A stretch of DNA of 64,000 bases from Geosiphon pyriformis (taxonomy: Eukaryota; Glomeromycota; Glomeromycetes; Archaeosporales; Geosiphonaceae). Below are positions 13,403-26,148 of the stretch, piece by piece (position 1 is the stretch's first letter; each line of letters begins with the position of its first letter). A program made the translations under genes and the position numbers. Where the stretch lies: positions 41,881-105,880 of the forward strand of contig JAAOMT010000503.1 of the NCBI GenBank assembly GCA_016748015.1. The letters run 5' to 3'. Below the pieces are notes generated by a model that did not search any database, was not told the DNA's origin, and saw only the letters and a list, made by a program, of their open reading frames with translations.

Positions 13403-14965
13403 TTATGAAGGTAGAGGGTAGAATTGTCTGCAATTAGCAAATCTGGTACCTAGGTAGGGTCCCCAGTGAGCTAATTGAGCATCCTCAAGTGAGGTATCAG
13501 CTGAAAGACTACATTCCTGTAAATAAAATAAAATAAAATTAAAAATTAAAACCTAATTAAGGGTTTCTCCATTGATTAAAAAATTTAATAGAAAAGATCA
13601 AATACATACTGTACTCTCATCAGCATATAATGAGATATCTCCTATAAAACCGGGACATTCATAAAGCTTAAAAGTATCGGTTTCTAATGCGAGTGTACGA
13701 CATTCACAATTATTTTCAGTAATCCAATATTCCCTTTCATGATGACCAAATCGTTGACCTTTTGTTTTCTTTGGCAAATGAACAAATGGATCATTTTCAT
13801 TGGTAACTCGATAAACTTCCAAAGCTCCATTAACCAATCTGGCAAAGGGTAAATTACCGACTCGTGGTTGACCAAAAGTAACAACTTTGAATTTTAAATT
13901 GTATTTTCTTGACTTTTTTTTCAACTCAAATAACAAAGATTGGTTGGTCACAATTTTCATTGCTAAAAGTATTGCGTATACTTTTAATTTTAAAAAATCA
14001 TAGATTAATCTCTTTTATAGATGAAAAAATTTTGACTTTACAAAAGCTTTGAAATCGAAATCGGAAAAAATAACTTACCACCACCGACTCCATGTCCGGT
14101 AAAAATTATATTAATCTCATTTTTAGTTATATTACTTAGTTTTTCGGCAATCACATCTACAGTCTTTGTCCAAATAATTGGTTTATTTATGACCGAATAC
14201 CAATTTTTTTCAACCATTGCCTGATCATTGCCCCATTTCGTAAAGCCAAAACTTATTTTCCCAAAAGTTATTGGTTCTATAATTGATATGATTTTAGAAA
14301 AAATAAAATAATAATAAAAAATAAAAAATAGGAAAATGAAGAATCAAATTGTCCACAAATGGGAATACCTCGAAAAAATACCACAACATCAAAGGATACC
14401 TCATCTATAACAGCATCTCCTAAAAGAAAATGTTAATATTAAAAATCGACTAAAATAAATAACTGCCAAAAATTTTTGATTTGATAAATTATTTACCTTG
14501 AAATCTATTTTCAAGTTCATCCTTTTCATAATCTGCGTTCACTTCATCTTTACCGTTTTCATCCACATCGATTTTATCATCTCTGCCAATTGCATTTAAA
14601 TCATAACAATAAGGCATGTTGGCGATATGAGCTGTTCGCTTTAAAAAATCCAATTTTAATGAATCCTCGATGAGAATTTTATTAGGATCTCTCATATCAT
14701 TCATGGCAAATTTCACTAAATCTCTTTTATTTTGAAACTTTTCAAATGAGCCTGAACTCGTTTTCGTTTTATCCGATACTGCAAATTTTTTCCATTTAAA
14801 AAATTTTTGGATTTTTAAGAGAAATTGACTTCTAATTGATTCGTCCTCATGAGGACTCAAGAAAAAAGTCAAAAGGATTAAAATGAATATTGAAACTAGC
14901 CACCAAGAGTTTCGGTAACTTCTATGAAAAGAATAAAATCTAAGAATATTTTGAGCTCTATACAT
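13403..14965 (-). CDS. Class 3 lipase-like alpha/beta hydrolase, nucleophile Ser replaced by Gly
   Basis: Five exons on the minus strand: 14965-14497, 14419-14369, 14276-14079, 13962-13610 and 13516-13403, giving 394 aa. A hydrophobic segment at residues 21-36 looks like a signal anchor. The C-terminal half matches fungal Lipase_3 proteins: FTGHGVGG (232-239) at the nucleophile elbow, VTFGQPRVGN (267-276), TNENDPFVHLP with the expected Asp297, and FGHHEREYW with the expected His (313 or 314). The elbow normally reads G-H-S-L-G-G, and here the Ser is Gly236, read from GGA in the middle of exon 3. Asp and His are kept. As written the protein should lack normal triacylglycerol hydrolase chemistry. 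It may be a non-catalytic relative, or carry a sequence error. Confidence 0.85.
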
Positions 14966-15652
14966 ATTTCAGGATTTTAAAAAAAAAAAAAATTTCATCA
15001 GATTAAATCAGATCAAAAAAGTTATTCATCAATTTGAACAGATTGTTTGTTCCTTTATTTCCTAAAAGAAATTCTTATAATCTTAAAAATATCATGATCA
15101 ACTCACAATTAGTTAAGAATATATATATTATTTTTATTTATTAAAATATTAATTGTTTTGAACTCGGCGAATTCTTTACTACTAAATATTTTATTTGGTT
15201 AGCAAGAGTTTCAGATAAGTTATTTTTTTCTTATAACGAATAAAGTATAATCAAGAGATTTCAATTTATTTTGTTTAAGTTTTCTTTATAATCAATAACA
15301 GATATTATTTTCATATTTATAATAACCTTTTTTGTCATATGAATCTCATTAATTAAATTCCTTTTAGGAGTTTTTTTTCTGTCCAATATTACTTTTTTAA
15401 AAAAAAAAATTTATGGTGCAAAGACGAAAGAATCATTTATAATAATTTAAAAGGTTTTTCTAATTAATAATTCAATATCTTTTGTATTTATTATTATTTT
15501 TTTCTATTAATTTTAAAGCAAATGTGTTTTTTTCAGATACCAATTATATCAAAATATAAAATCTTATTATTTAATCATTTGTTAATTAAATCTAATTTGA
15601 ATAAAGTTAAAATAAGATAATATAAATAGTAATACTTGATTTATATTATAAA

Positions 15653-15691
<39 letters not shown>

Positions 15692-15887
15692 TAATTAATT
15701 AATTTGGAAAATATATTTAAGAATTAAAGTTAATATTTCAGTTACAATAAAAAATTCACTGAGAAATTTTAAAAAATTTTTTGCATAAAATGTTTTTTTT
15801 TTAATTAATATATTATTATAATAAATACAAATTTCTACATTTCAATATATATATATGTGCATAAATAGAATTTACGAATAAAAAAAA

Positions 15888-15929
<42 letters not shown>

Positions 15930-16054
15930 ATTTTATTAAATCCATTTTGATATCTATTATTTTCTCTTGTTGCACATTTCTTTAAAATAAAAAAATACTA
16001 AAAAGACTCTTGATTAATTCAATAGATAATTGATTGGTGTACTTTATATCATTT
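14966..16054. other. Divergent intergenic region between lipase-like and F-box genes
   Basis: About 1.1 kb, AT-rich, between two genes that point away from each other, so both promoters should lie here. It holds ATT runs at 15654-15690 and AAT runs at 15890-15928. No coding segment was seen. Confidence 0.65.
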
Positions 16055-17695
16055 ATGATTAAGTGCCACTCAAAATCTGGCATCATCATGCATAAAACAT
16101 GTAACGTGAGACCCAAACAATTCAAAAAAATCCCCATGCCACCTTTTTCCTTCTCTGACCGTCCCGCCTTGGCGAACTACCCAAAGAACGCTCCCATACC
16201 AAATGCAGCCACTTGTTTACCGACTGAGTGTCTTACCCAAATAATCGAAAATTTTACAAGAAACGATTTTGCCTCTCTTCATACCGCACTTTTAGTTAAT
16301 CGACACTGGTGTAAGGTAGCTGTGATTTATCTATGGCAGGCCCCATTAACAATAGAAAATCTTGCTTTAAGACGTCAAGAGAGACTGATTTCCGCTTATA
16401 TCAAGTCTCTTAATGATGATGAAAAACGACAGTTGATTGAAGAGAGTAAACTATCTCTACCAGAAAATTTAGGTGTTGGGAAGTCTACTACATTTAATTA
16501 CGCTTCCTTTTTACGAGACCTGGATATGGAAAAGCTATATAAATCGATCGAATTTTGGTGGGAGGAATTGCACAAGTTCGAGGAAAAAGTGGAGGATGGT
16601 GCCTCTACTACCCTTACACGATGTATTCCACAATCTACCCATAGAGTCAAGACCTATTATTACAATAGTAGTAGTAGTAGTAATGACGAAACCAGTGAAA
16701 GTGAGAATGAAAGCGAAATTGAAAGTGAAGGTGCTGGAGATGAGTCTCTCGCTCATTCCCATGACTATGAAGATCAAAATGAACAAACATCGCATTCACG
16801 ACATACCCACTCTCCAACTGGTAAAACTCTGGAAGAGATACAGGAAGACCGAGATAGAATTCAGCAAAAACGAGAACGAGATCGTGCTTTTCACGAAATA
16901 AAATCTAAACAAACTCGTTTAATAATGTTGGCGCTATGGCGACTTTTTTATCGATCGGCACAAATACATAGTTTTCGTTTTAATACTACCTGCGGTTTAT
17001 TTCCTTCATATTTTCGTATGTCTTCCATGTTGATACCCTCGACCCACCCACCAAATACGAAAGAATCAATGTTTTTTAGACGCATTCAAACTCTAGAGAT
17101 GGGTGAACGTACCCCGGAAGGGATGTTTAAATTGATTGCTGAACATAATTCCCAAGAAATTCAAACGATGAATGTTAAATTTCCAGTCACTGATGGAGGA
17201 GTCACTGATTTCGCAAAATTGGTCTCTATTCAACGTGCCCTTGCTCGTCTATCGCTGCACGGCTCTAACGGTGGTATGCGACAAATTGTTGATGCTTTAA
17301 AGCATCAATTATCTTCATTGGTCCGTGTAGATTTTTACAAGACACATATCACCCAATCATTATTGGTGGAACTTGGTCGAGCACCAAATTTATCAATCGT
17401 AGTGTTTGATCGATGTCGTGCTTGTTTCTTGCCGCATTGGAGACCAATGCCGAACAAGTTTGCATGGAAGTCATTAGAGAAATTAGTTGCTGTTGAAACT
17501 GATCTTCCTGATGAAATTTTGAAAAACATTATTGAGAGTGCACGGAATACTTTGGTTGGATTATGGGTAAAAACACATGAGGGAAGATTTGGTCAGATCA
17601 ACCAGAATATCATGAATTATGCCCGATCACTATGTACAAATATATCCAGTGATCCGGAATTGCAGCCTAGATTGCAAAGGTTGAATTTTGATTAA
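16055..17695 (+). CDS. F-box protein, intronless
   Basis: Uninterrupted frame of 546 aa from ATG 16055; in-frame ATGs at 16088 and 16136 are also possible starts. An F-box-like motif sits at about residues 55-95 (LPTECL...LVNRHWCKVAVIYLW), the Skp1-binding helix arrangement of SCF ubiquitin ligase receptors. A Ser/Glu-rich acidic segment follows at about 195-240, then a charged helix, then a Leu-rich C-terminal half suggestive of divergent leucine-rich repeats. Such single-exon F-box genes form large families in arbuscular mycorrhizal fungi. The substrate cannot be inferred. It is the only long single-exon host gene in the window. Confidence 0.85.
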   Translation: MIKCHSKSGIIMHKTCNVRPKQFKKIPMPPFSFSDRPALANYPKNAPIPNAATCLPTECLTQIIENFTRNDFASLHTALLVNRHWCKVAVIYLWQAPLTIENLALRRQERLISAYIKSLNDDEKRQLIEESKLSLPENLGVGKSTTFNYASFLRDLDMEKLYKSIEFWWEELHKFEEKVEDGASTTLTRCIPQSTHRVKTYYYNSSSSSNDETSESENESEIESEGAGDESLAHSHDYEDQNEQTSHSRHTHSPTGKTLEEIQEDRDRIQQKRERDRAFHEIKSKQTRLIMLALWRLFYRSAQIHSFRFNTTCGLFPSYFRMSSMLIPSTHPPNTKESMFFRRIQTLEMGERTPEGMFKLIAEHNSQEIQTMNVKFPVTDGGVTDFAKLVSIQRALARLSLHGSNGGMRQIVDALKHQLSSLVRVDFYKTHITQSLLVELGRAPNLSIVVFDRCRACFLPHWRPMPNKFAWKSLEKLVAVETDLPDEILKNIIESARNTLVGLWVKTHEGRFGQINQNIMNYARSLCTNISSDPELQPRLQRLNFD

Positions 17696-19030
17696 GTAGC
17701 ATTTAAGGTGGATTAAAAATATGTATGATCATGCAATCATTGTAGTGGATCAAAAATTACCAATTTTGGACAATTGGATTGATTATAGTTTTTAATTTAA
17801 TATTTGTTGTCACTTGTACAATAATACCGAGGCTTTATATATACATATATATATATATATTTGAAAATAATTCAACGAATAATACACGGTTGTATTTAAT
17901 TCACTCCTTTGAATTTTTTAGAAAAACATGTATAAGAATTAAGGTGCTGTTTTCCTCAATTTCATAAAGAAACTTTCTAATGATCGAAACAGATGCTTTT
18001 TTTTCAAAAATTTAATTAGGCAGCTAGAAGAAATACTATAATTAGATTGAAAGATGGGAAACATGCTTGCTTTTGGAATATTACTATTTGTTTTTTATTA
18101 GCAACCATTTTCAATAATGTCTTGTCAGTTTTTTTTTTTACATGTGCCTTTGATTAAAGATGATATTTCAATAGGTTGTAATTAATGTAATAATTAATTA
18201 TTGTTGCAATTTCAAAATTATATAAACACAATTAATTACAATCTATATAATACTATTTATTAAATTTGTAATTCTTTTTTTTCTTTCAATTTATTTTTTA
18301 TTTTTGGTTATATTATTTTTAAATTTTAATGTTTTTAATTCTTTTGATAAAATTATTTTTAAGATAAGTATTTTTTTTTTTCAAATTTTTTATTATTTTT
18401 CGAACTTTTTAACATCTGAATTTTTTTTTTAATTAAAAATTTAGTCAAAAAAAAAGTTTTTATATATTGTTTGTTTTATATTTATTGGTAAAAAAAATTA
18501 AAAATTTTATCAATTGTTTAAATTATTTAAGACCAAGTCTATTAATAACTTTAAAATCAAAAATATAATTAACAAATATATAAATATTTTTTGTAATTAA
18601 TTAAAATTTAAAAAAAATTTCTTTAAATTATAAATAATAATATTGTTTTAAACTTTGTTAAAATTAAGTTAAAAGTTAATAAAATTATCATAAAATAAAT
18701 ATAAAAGCACAAAATACTTAAATTTATATTTAATATTTATTAAGTTTTAAAAATAATATAATCAGTTTTTTTTTAATAAGTATTTAATTTGTAAAAAAAA
18801 TTTTAAGCTTAAAAAAAAAAATAATTAAATTATTATAATTTTTAAGTTTTATTATAAAAAAAAAAGTTTTTATTAATGCTTAATTAATCTAATTAAGACA
18901 ACAACAAAAAAAATTGTTTAATTTAAATTTCTATTTTTGTTGTTGGTTTTATAATTAAAAATATTTAAAAAAAATGAAAAAAATTTAATTTGTTTTGTTT
19001 TGTAAAATATAAAAAAAACTTATAATTTTT
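17696..19030. other. F-box 3' region grading into AT-rich block
   Basis: The first few hundred bases have ordinary composition and must hold the F-box transcript end, with an AT repeat at 17836-17862. From about 18250 the sequence is nearly pure A and T, like the other decayed transposon blocks. No gene seen. Confidence 0.55.
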
Positions 19031-19405
19031 TTATTAATAAATATTTAATAAATATAGTTTAATTACTATTTAGTATATATAAACAAAAATAAATATTTAT
19101 AATTAAATATAACTTACATATTTATTATATATAATTAGATATTTAAACTAATTAAAACTATATTATACATTTATTTTAATATTTATTCTATTATTTAAAT
19201 TAAAAAAAAAACATATATTTACTATATAAACCAAAATTTATTGCAAAAACTTTAATAATATTAAGCATATAAATTACTTTATCAAATAAACTACTAAATA
19301 AATCAGGTAAATTATCAAAAATAAAGAGATTATTACTAATTAAATTTTTTTTTATTGTAATTTTATATTTAAATCTATATAATTACATTTTTTTATAATC
19401 TATTA
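19031..19405 (-). mobile_element. Truncated minus-strand LINE relic
   Basis: Read on the minus strand, 19170-19031 matches the family 3' tail (compare 26741-26870), and 19400-19200 matches the coding end of ORF2 just before the tail in copies A and B. The relic stops where LINE copy B starts on the other strand, so copy B probably inserted into it or beside it. Strongly depleted in G and C. Confidence 0.65.
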
Positions 19406-19511
19406 TTAATTATACAATGAAAGCTTGGAGTTGTTAAAGAGATAGTCTTCTTTATCCTTTTTTCCTTTTGTTCCTTTCATTATTTCTTCAAACGTATCTC
19501 TATTTGTGCAT

Positions 19512-21469
19512 ATGGATCTAGTGGGCTTTTCTGCTGGCACTTCGAGTTTGAATTTGGCTGGGTTGGAGTTCTGGTCTGACAGCAAAAAAATTAAAGCACG
19601 CATTGAGAGTATATACTCGCATAGTCTTTCATACAAGAAAATGAAGTTGCCTGGTGTCTCTGGTAGTGTTGTGAACTCATTGGATGGCCTACTCTCGGTG
19701 GGTATACTACATGGTGATGGTGTTGGGCTGCAGAGATCTTGGGGAAGTGAGATAGATAGTGAGAAAGTAGGTGTTAGTGAAGTGTTAGATGCCAAGAATT
19801 TGGAAAACATAGTTGCTAAAGAGACAAGTTACATGGATCCCAACACTTCCGAGATTGATGAAATAGAAGACGATGCAACTCTTAGAAAAATGCAAACAAG
19901 AACATTTGTTTTGGAATGGCCACCAAAGACAATTTTTTTCGCAAGCATGAGTGACAATGATACTGAATTGGTGTTTCCTAGAGCTAATTTGCTAGATCCA
20001 ATTGGCTGCCGCCTGTGATTTCATGTGTTTTAGAACATCACACCTTTGAACCAGTTAAATTGTTCATCTTGGATGTAGAGTTGTCAAATGTGTCTGGAAA
20101 GACTAATAGTAATAAGCTGATTTCAATTAAAAAAATTTTTTATCGAGTGGATGGTTTTGGAGGAGCTTCTACTTCCTCAAAGTTTTCTGAGATCATTAGA
20201 TCCTTTTTTACTTTTGAAATCAGTTTGAATAAGGCTAGAGAATTGACTGTCAATAGGAAGATTTTAGTTAATGATAATCTGAGAAAAGCAAATATTTGTT
20301 TGAATCAGAAGATAATTGTTAAGGAGATTCTGGTTAATCTTTTGAAAGTGGCTGTGGAATCAGTTTTTTCCAAATTTGGCAAGATTATTTCAATCAAAAT
20401 GCAGCTTATTGGCTTGTGGCAAAAAGCTTTAGTGGAGTTTGATTCATCGGAAATAACTAGCTCAGTTGCGTCTATGTGATCTGTTCTTATGGATAAGGAT
20501 TTGGTTCATGTGGCATTGGTTGTTGAAGATAAACAAATATGAGTATCAAAGGATCAGCATTGAGCCTTGCTTTATATACTGCCTGTGGGAACCACGGCTC
20601 ATGATCTTTCTGATTTACTAATGTCTTATAATAAAAAGACGTGCTTCATTGGTTACAATCCAAATTCATATGTTTGTAATAAGTGTGCAGTTGTTTGTTT
20701 TGAAAATAAGGCTGCCAAGTTGGCTGCAACTGGTTCAGTCCCAGTTTTTAGGGGTGTGAATTTGTGCTGGACTGGTCTTTCTTTGGCTTGTTGTGCAATT
20801 TGCAAGCATTTTGGTTATGTTGGTGGTGATTGTTTAGTGGGTGAGAATTCTGGCAGTCATAGGAGACGAGTGGTAACTGATTAGGATCGTGTTTGTTTGG
20901 CTGGGATTTATAAGAAGAAATTGGTTTCTGTTGCTCATCTGGTTTCTTTTGGTGGCAAAACATGGACCCAAATTGCTGGTGGCTCTTCCTCTTATGTGGT
21001 GTCTTCAGGTCTTCATGGTGCTGATGCATCCTCTGGTGCAAAGGTCCTCTTGATAGATTTTTTTTCTCGTGATGTTTCTGGTCTAAATGACCATTTGGCA
21101 GTATTGGAATGCTCCTTAGAGCTTTTGGCTGATCAAGTCTCTGACATTCTGAAAAGATTGAGTGGTGTTGAGTTGGTGCCATTGGCAGCCTTCTCCCATG
21201 TCTTTCCATTGAAGGTTTCTGCATTTGATGTTCTAATTTCTGGTTTGAATATGGCTGTAGACACTTCATTGCCCTCTTCCAACTCTTCTCATCTGGTTTC
21301 TGATGGCCCTATTGCTGAGCTTGGCCCAAGTAGTTCAAAGATTCTGACCTCTAAGATCAGTGGTCTGGAATCTAAGTTGTTAGCTTTGGAAGCATCAGTT
21401 GGTTCTGTGTTGGCAAAATTGGATCTCTTGTGTTCTGGTTCAGGTTTGGTTGTATCTTCTTCCTCTTAA
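19512..21469 (+). pseudogene. LINE ORF1 (gag-like nucleic-acid-binding protein), broken
   Basis: Starts at ATG 19512, changes frame near 20010, then runs to 21469 with stops at 20477, about 20540, about 20558 and 20882. The middle part (about 20300-20460) has RRM-like character. A zinc knuckle lies at about 20790-20835 with three cysteines in place, C-x2-C...C, but Tyr (TAT) where the conserved His (CAT or CAC) should be, a single C to T change. The C-terminal part (about 21060-21430) is Leu-rich and probably coiled-coil, as expected for ORF1 multimerisation. Most stops look like former TGG or CAG codons. It would bind element RNA if intact. Confidence 0.8.
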
Positions 21470-21483
21470 TAATTGAGTTGGTC

Positions 21484-24400
21484 TGGAAATTTGCTACATG
21501 CAACGTTTGGGGTATCAATGTTCCTGTAAAACAAGCAGATGTTGTTTGCTGACATGTGAATTCTGGGAATATGGTGTTTTTTATTACTGAGACCAAGTTG
21601 AGATCTTCTATTGGTTCATGGATCAAAAATGAATATGATGGTGTTCGTATCTTCATTTCTGGTTTGGAGGTTGGTTTTCTTAGCACTGGTGTTGCCATTA
21701 TCATGAACAATTCTTTGGCTTGTTATGTTTCTAAGATTGAGGAGGTGCCTGGCCAGATTGTTGTGGTACGGCTTTTGTTTAAAAACAAGCTTTCGGTTTC
21801 TGTTGTTGGTTTGTATGCTGGTGCCTCTCCCAGTGTCCGTTTTGGTCAGGCTTCTGAGGTTAACTCTTTTATTCCTAAGGCTGCTAATTCTAGCACTTTT
21901 GTCATTCTGGGCAGGAACTTCAATGAAAATAGATCTGGGAGGAGTGCAAGCTTCAAGTTCTGCTCGAGTTTGGGTTTGGTTAATTCGTTCGCTGGTCATT
22001 TTTTAGTTGGGGCTCCTACATAAAATAATTCTAGAGGGGTTGAGAAAACTATTGATTTCATTTTTGTCAGTGAAAATTTAGCTTCTGCTGTTGCTAACCA
22101 TGGGTTGAGCTCTGTCTCAGGCTTCTTCGACACTGATCACAATGCTGTTATGGTTTTAGTCGGATTGGGTGGGCTTTTGGATGTTCATTTAAATAGTTTG
22201 CACAAGCATGCTAACAAAAATTGTTGGAAGTTTAATATCAAGGATGTGGATGAAGCTAAATGGTCTTGTTTCAGAGACTGCGCCTCTGCTGCAGTTTTAG
22301 ATATTATGGATAGTTTTAGTGCTGCTGCTGCTGATTGTGATTTGGACATTATGTGGTTTCTGTTAGAAAAGGTTTTGGTGGATTCTGCAGATGTGACATT
22401 TTCCCAGCGTTGGTTTAGTGAGTTTTATTGTTCAAAAAATAAACAATCTTTTAAATTTCTGGGTTTGGAGTTGCTGATTGTCAAAATTGTCAAAAAATTT
22501 GACTCAGCTGATACCTCTAATTTTGACTGTTTGGTGAGGAAATGGTCTATGTTGGATGTTGATAAGGCTCTTGTGTTGGTAGACATGGTTGATTTTGGTT
22601 GGAAAAAAACCAACATTCTTAAGTTCTTATTGGTTGTCAGAAGAGAGTACAGGAAATCCAAGATGTATGAATCGAAATTGGCATAGAAGACTGCTATCAG
22701 AGAGGCTATTAAGAAGTGCATGAAAAAGTTTTGCTCTAACAAGGGCAGCATGATCAGAAGTGTTTTAGATCAGCCATTTTGGAAGGTAGTATTGGATTAT
22801 TTAGTGGTTGATAATGAGCTTGTTTTGGAGCCTGAGAAGGTAAAGTTGAAAATTGACAGGATTATGAAGGGTTGGACAAGGAAACAGATGGTGTCTTCAG
22901 TGCTGTCTAATCTTTGAGCTCATCAATATGCCCCTTTGGTCTATGTCAGGGATGATGCTTTTTCTGGTGTTATGGATACTGTTAGTTTAAGTGAGTTGCT
23001 CCTGGTCATTGGCAGTCTTCTTGATGACAAAGCTGCTGGGTTATCTGGCATTACTAATGAACTTTGAAAGCATGGTGGTGAAAAGATAATGGAATGCCTC
23101 TTGGTGTTGTTGAATGTGTGTCTGTCTGTTGGTTCTGTGTCTGCTTTGTGGAAGAGAGCTTGGGTTTTAATGATTTTGAAACCTTATGATTGGGATGAGG
23201 TTCTAACAAATACTCATTCTATTGCCTTGATCGAAATGGCCAGAAAAATTCTTTCCAAGATTCTTTTGGACAGGATTTTGTTTGTGTGCAGCAAGTTTAA
23301 CATTCTCCATAGTGACAATTTTTCAGTGCTAAAGGGTACTTCCACTCAATCTCCTGTGTTTGCTGTTGAATCAGTGGTGGAGAATACTCTTGAAAAAAAT
23401 AGGAAACTTTGGTTAGTGTTGCAGGATATGCACAAAACATATGATTCTGTTGGTTGGCACTACTTGAGAACTAGCCTGCGTTGTATCAAGATGTGTGACA
23501 GATTTGTTGAATTTTTTGGTGGGATTCATGAGAACAGGGTTAATAGAATGATGACTGATTTTGGTCTCTTAAATAGTTACAGGGTACATGATGACCTTGA
23601 TCAAGGTGAGGTCTTTTCGCCTCTTTTTTGGTATATCTTCTATGACCTGCTCTTGTGTGAGGTTAAAAGACATGAACATTTGTGTGGATATCATATTAAT
23701 ACAAAGTTTGTGGCGAAAACTGGCAGGATCAAAAATAATGGTGGGATGTTTTCATTCTTTGCTGCTGGTGCTTTTGTGGATAATACAATTTGGGTTAGAG
23801 ATTGCCAATCTTCCATGCAGTATGCTTTGAATATTGCTAGTGATTTCTTCTCTATCAATGACATCTCTATAAACAATAAAAAAATGGTGGCTATACTAAT
23901 TAATTAGGGTGTTAGATTTGCTTCTTTGAGTATAAGTGATCAGCTAATCTCTATCACCAAGAAGGGCAAAGCTCACAGATATTTGGGTATTTTTTTATTA
24001 ACTGAAGGGTTTTCTAAACCAAGTTTGGCCAAGGCTCACTCAGATGTTTGTTTTTTTGTCCACACAGTGCTAAGGAAAACAATTACGGATAAGCAATTTC
24101 TTATTTGGTCTTGGCTGTTTTACAGCCCATTGTTAGTTACCAAACACAGTTCAGTTTTGTTTCATCTGGTGTTTGCTGCAAGTGAGATGTTTTGGTTAAG
24201 AAGGGCTTCAAGTCCAAGGCATATTTACCCTGTGATTTCCCTGATATTGCTCTGTATCACTCTTCTCTATATGGCTTAAAGTTTTTTAAGCAAGTGCAAT
24301 CTGAGGCAAAAGTGGCCTCTTTGATTTCCTTTTTTAATGACCCTAGCATCCTTGGTTGCTTGTTTAAACATAGGTGTTTGGACTTGCAGGTCTAGGGGTA

Positions 24401-26148
24401 GGCTCCCTTAAATCCTCTTCAAGCTCCTGTCAAGCTGCGTGTTAGTCCAGTGAACAATTTTTTGGTGAGTGTAATGAAGATTTTTTTGAACAATAGTCTC
24501 TCTTTGGTGAACAACCTCCTTAATGCATTTCATCATCCTGGTTGTTTTCCAATGTCTTTGATTCTTGGGGAGTCTTTGTACTTTGATTCTGTTCGGTCTC
24601 TTAAATGTTATAATGTTGCTTTTGGAGATTGGATCTTCGATAAAAAGAGTGTTCTGTTGGATTGAAAGACTTTTTGTCATTGGAAATGGTTAGATCTATG
24701 GGGCCCAGTGTCTCTTTGATTTGTGGCTGCTTCTAAGTATTTGCTGAATAAGAGTTTCTTCTCTTTTGGTTCTTCTGGCACTGCTTATTCTTGTGGTTTG
24801 AACATTTTGGAGTCTGATGTGTTTTCCTCTGTGTGGGATGGTTTACATGGGGTCTGGTCTGGCTGTTTTGAAATTTACACAGACAGGTCTTTGATGAGTG
24901 CTGGTTCTGCTGATGTGTCGAGTAGTGCTGCTGCATATTTTCTGGCTTTGAATTTGAGCATTGGTGTCAGAATTTGTGGCCTCTTATTTTCTACTATGGC
25001 TGAGTTGTAGGCTGTCGCTCTTACTTTGGAATGTGTTCCATCCTCTTGTTCAGTGTTCTTGTTTCTTGACAGTCAAGCTGCTATTGATGCGTGTGTCTCT
25101 GAGTTGTCATCTGGGGTTCCAGATTTCTGCAACTGCTGTTGGGTCAAGTATAAGCATGTTTTTAATTTGATTAAGGATAAGGATCTTAGTGTGAGTTGGG
25201 CCAAGATCAAGGGCTATGCTGGTGTTTCTAGTAATATAAAAGCTGACAGATTTGTGGATGAGGCTGCTGGCTCTTTTTATGTTTTACCAGTAAGGGTCTG
25301 TGAATGTTTTTTGGTGGCTGAAGACACTGTGGTTTCAGGCAATGCTTGTCACTTCATCAGGAATTTATTTAGGTCTGTTTGTCATGCTCGTTGAGAAGCT
25401 GGTCCAGGCCATAATGTGGTTTTTGTTGAAATGTTGAGGAATTTTGATTGGGTTGCTTCTGTGAGGGTCTGGCATTCTGACTCACACTTGCTTGCTGGGT
25501 TTACCAGCCAAAAATCAGTGGATCTTTATATGTATTTGATGAAAGCTTTGCATAGGAGGTTGCTGGAAAAGATTGTATGATAGATGTTATCTAAGTGTTC
25601 AATGCTTGTTGTATGGGAAGGTGGAATTGCCTGACCATGTTTTCTTTTGTCCACAAGATGCTCACACTTGTGAGAAGATTCTATTAGAGGCTTCTGCACA
25701 TTGGGTTTCTCTGATTGGCGTTTGCGATCTGTCTTCTTTTTTTGTTCTTCTGAATCTTAATTCTTGCCTTTTGAATGTTGGCAGATATTCGGTTTTATGT
25801 AAGGGATTTGTGATGAAAAATTGGTGTGCTAAAGTGGCTGGTGTTTTTGATGATGTTAAGAAAGCTTCTTGTGTAGTTGTTGATTTTGTAAGGTTCTTGG
25901 TTGAGTTGTATTGTTCTAGGGTGTAGTTAATTAGATTTAAGTTTAGGTCAGATATGGAGAGAGCTGGCTTGGTCAGTGACAATAACTTGATATTGGATTT
26001 ATCACATGATATGTCTTTTGTGCTTTTTGACAGTGTGATTAGGTTGCTTGGCATTGCTGAGTCTTTTGCTATAGGTTTTGGTTGTCACAGGCCTTGCCTT
26101 TTTTTTTCGGGTTTGGATGGTAGTCCTTGTATTTGTGTTAGTGCATAG
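21484..26148 (+). pseudogene. LINE ORF2: APE endonuclease, RT, RNase H, zinc motif, broken
   Basis: Endonuclease at about 21490-22170: A-T-C-N-V, I-T-E-T-K-L, G-R-N-F-N-E (usual G-R-D-F-N), I-D-F-I-F-V and D-T-D-H-N-A-V. RT at about 22900-24000 with D-Q-G-E-V-F-S-P-L-F-W and F-V-D-N-T-I-W (usual F-V-D-D). RNase H at about 24880-25270 with Y-T-D-R-S-L, a TAG where copy A has CAG (about 25008), and L-D-S-Q-A-A. C-terminal zinc motif at about 25600-25650, where one Cys is Tyr (C-L-L-Y). The frame shifts near 24105 and again near 25560, and nonsense codons include those at about 21550, 22021, 22684, 22915, 23065 and 23905. Nearly all differences are C:G to T:A. Inactive as written. Confidence 0.88.

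Noticed and set aside
16473-16901. 142-codon frame overlapping the F-box gene, and antisense frames there
   Set aside because: Shadow frames of the real coding sequence; composition follows the F-box codons.
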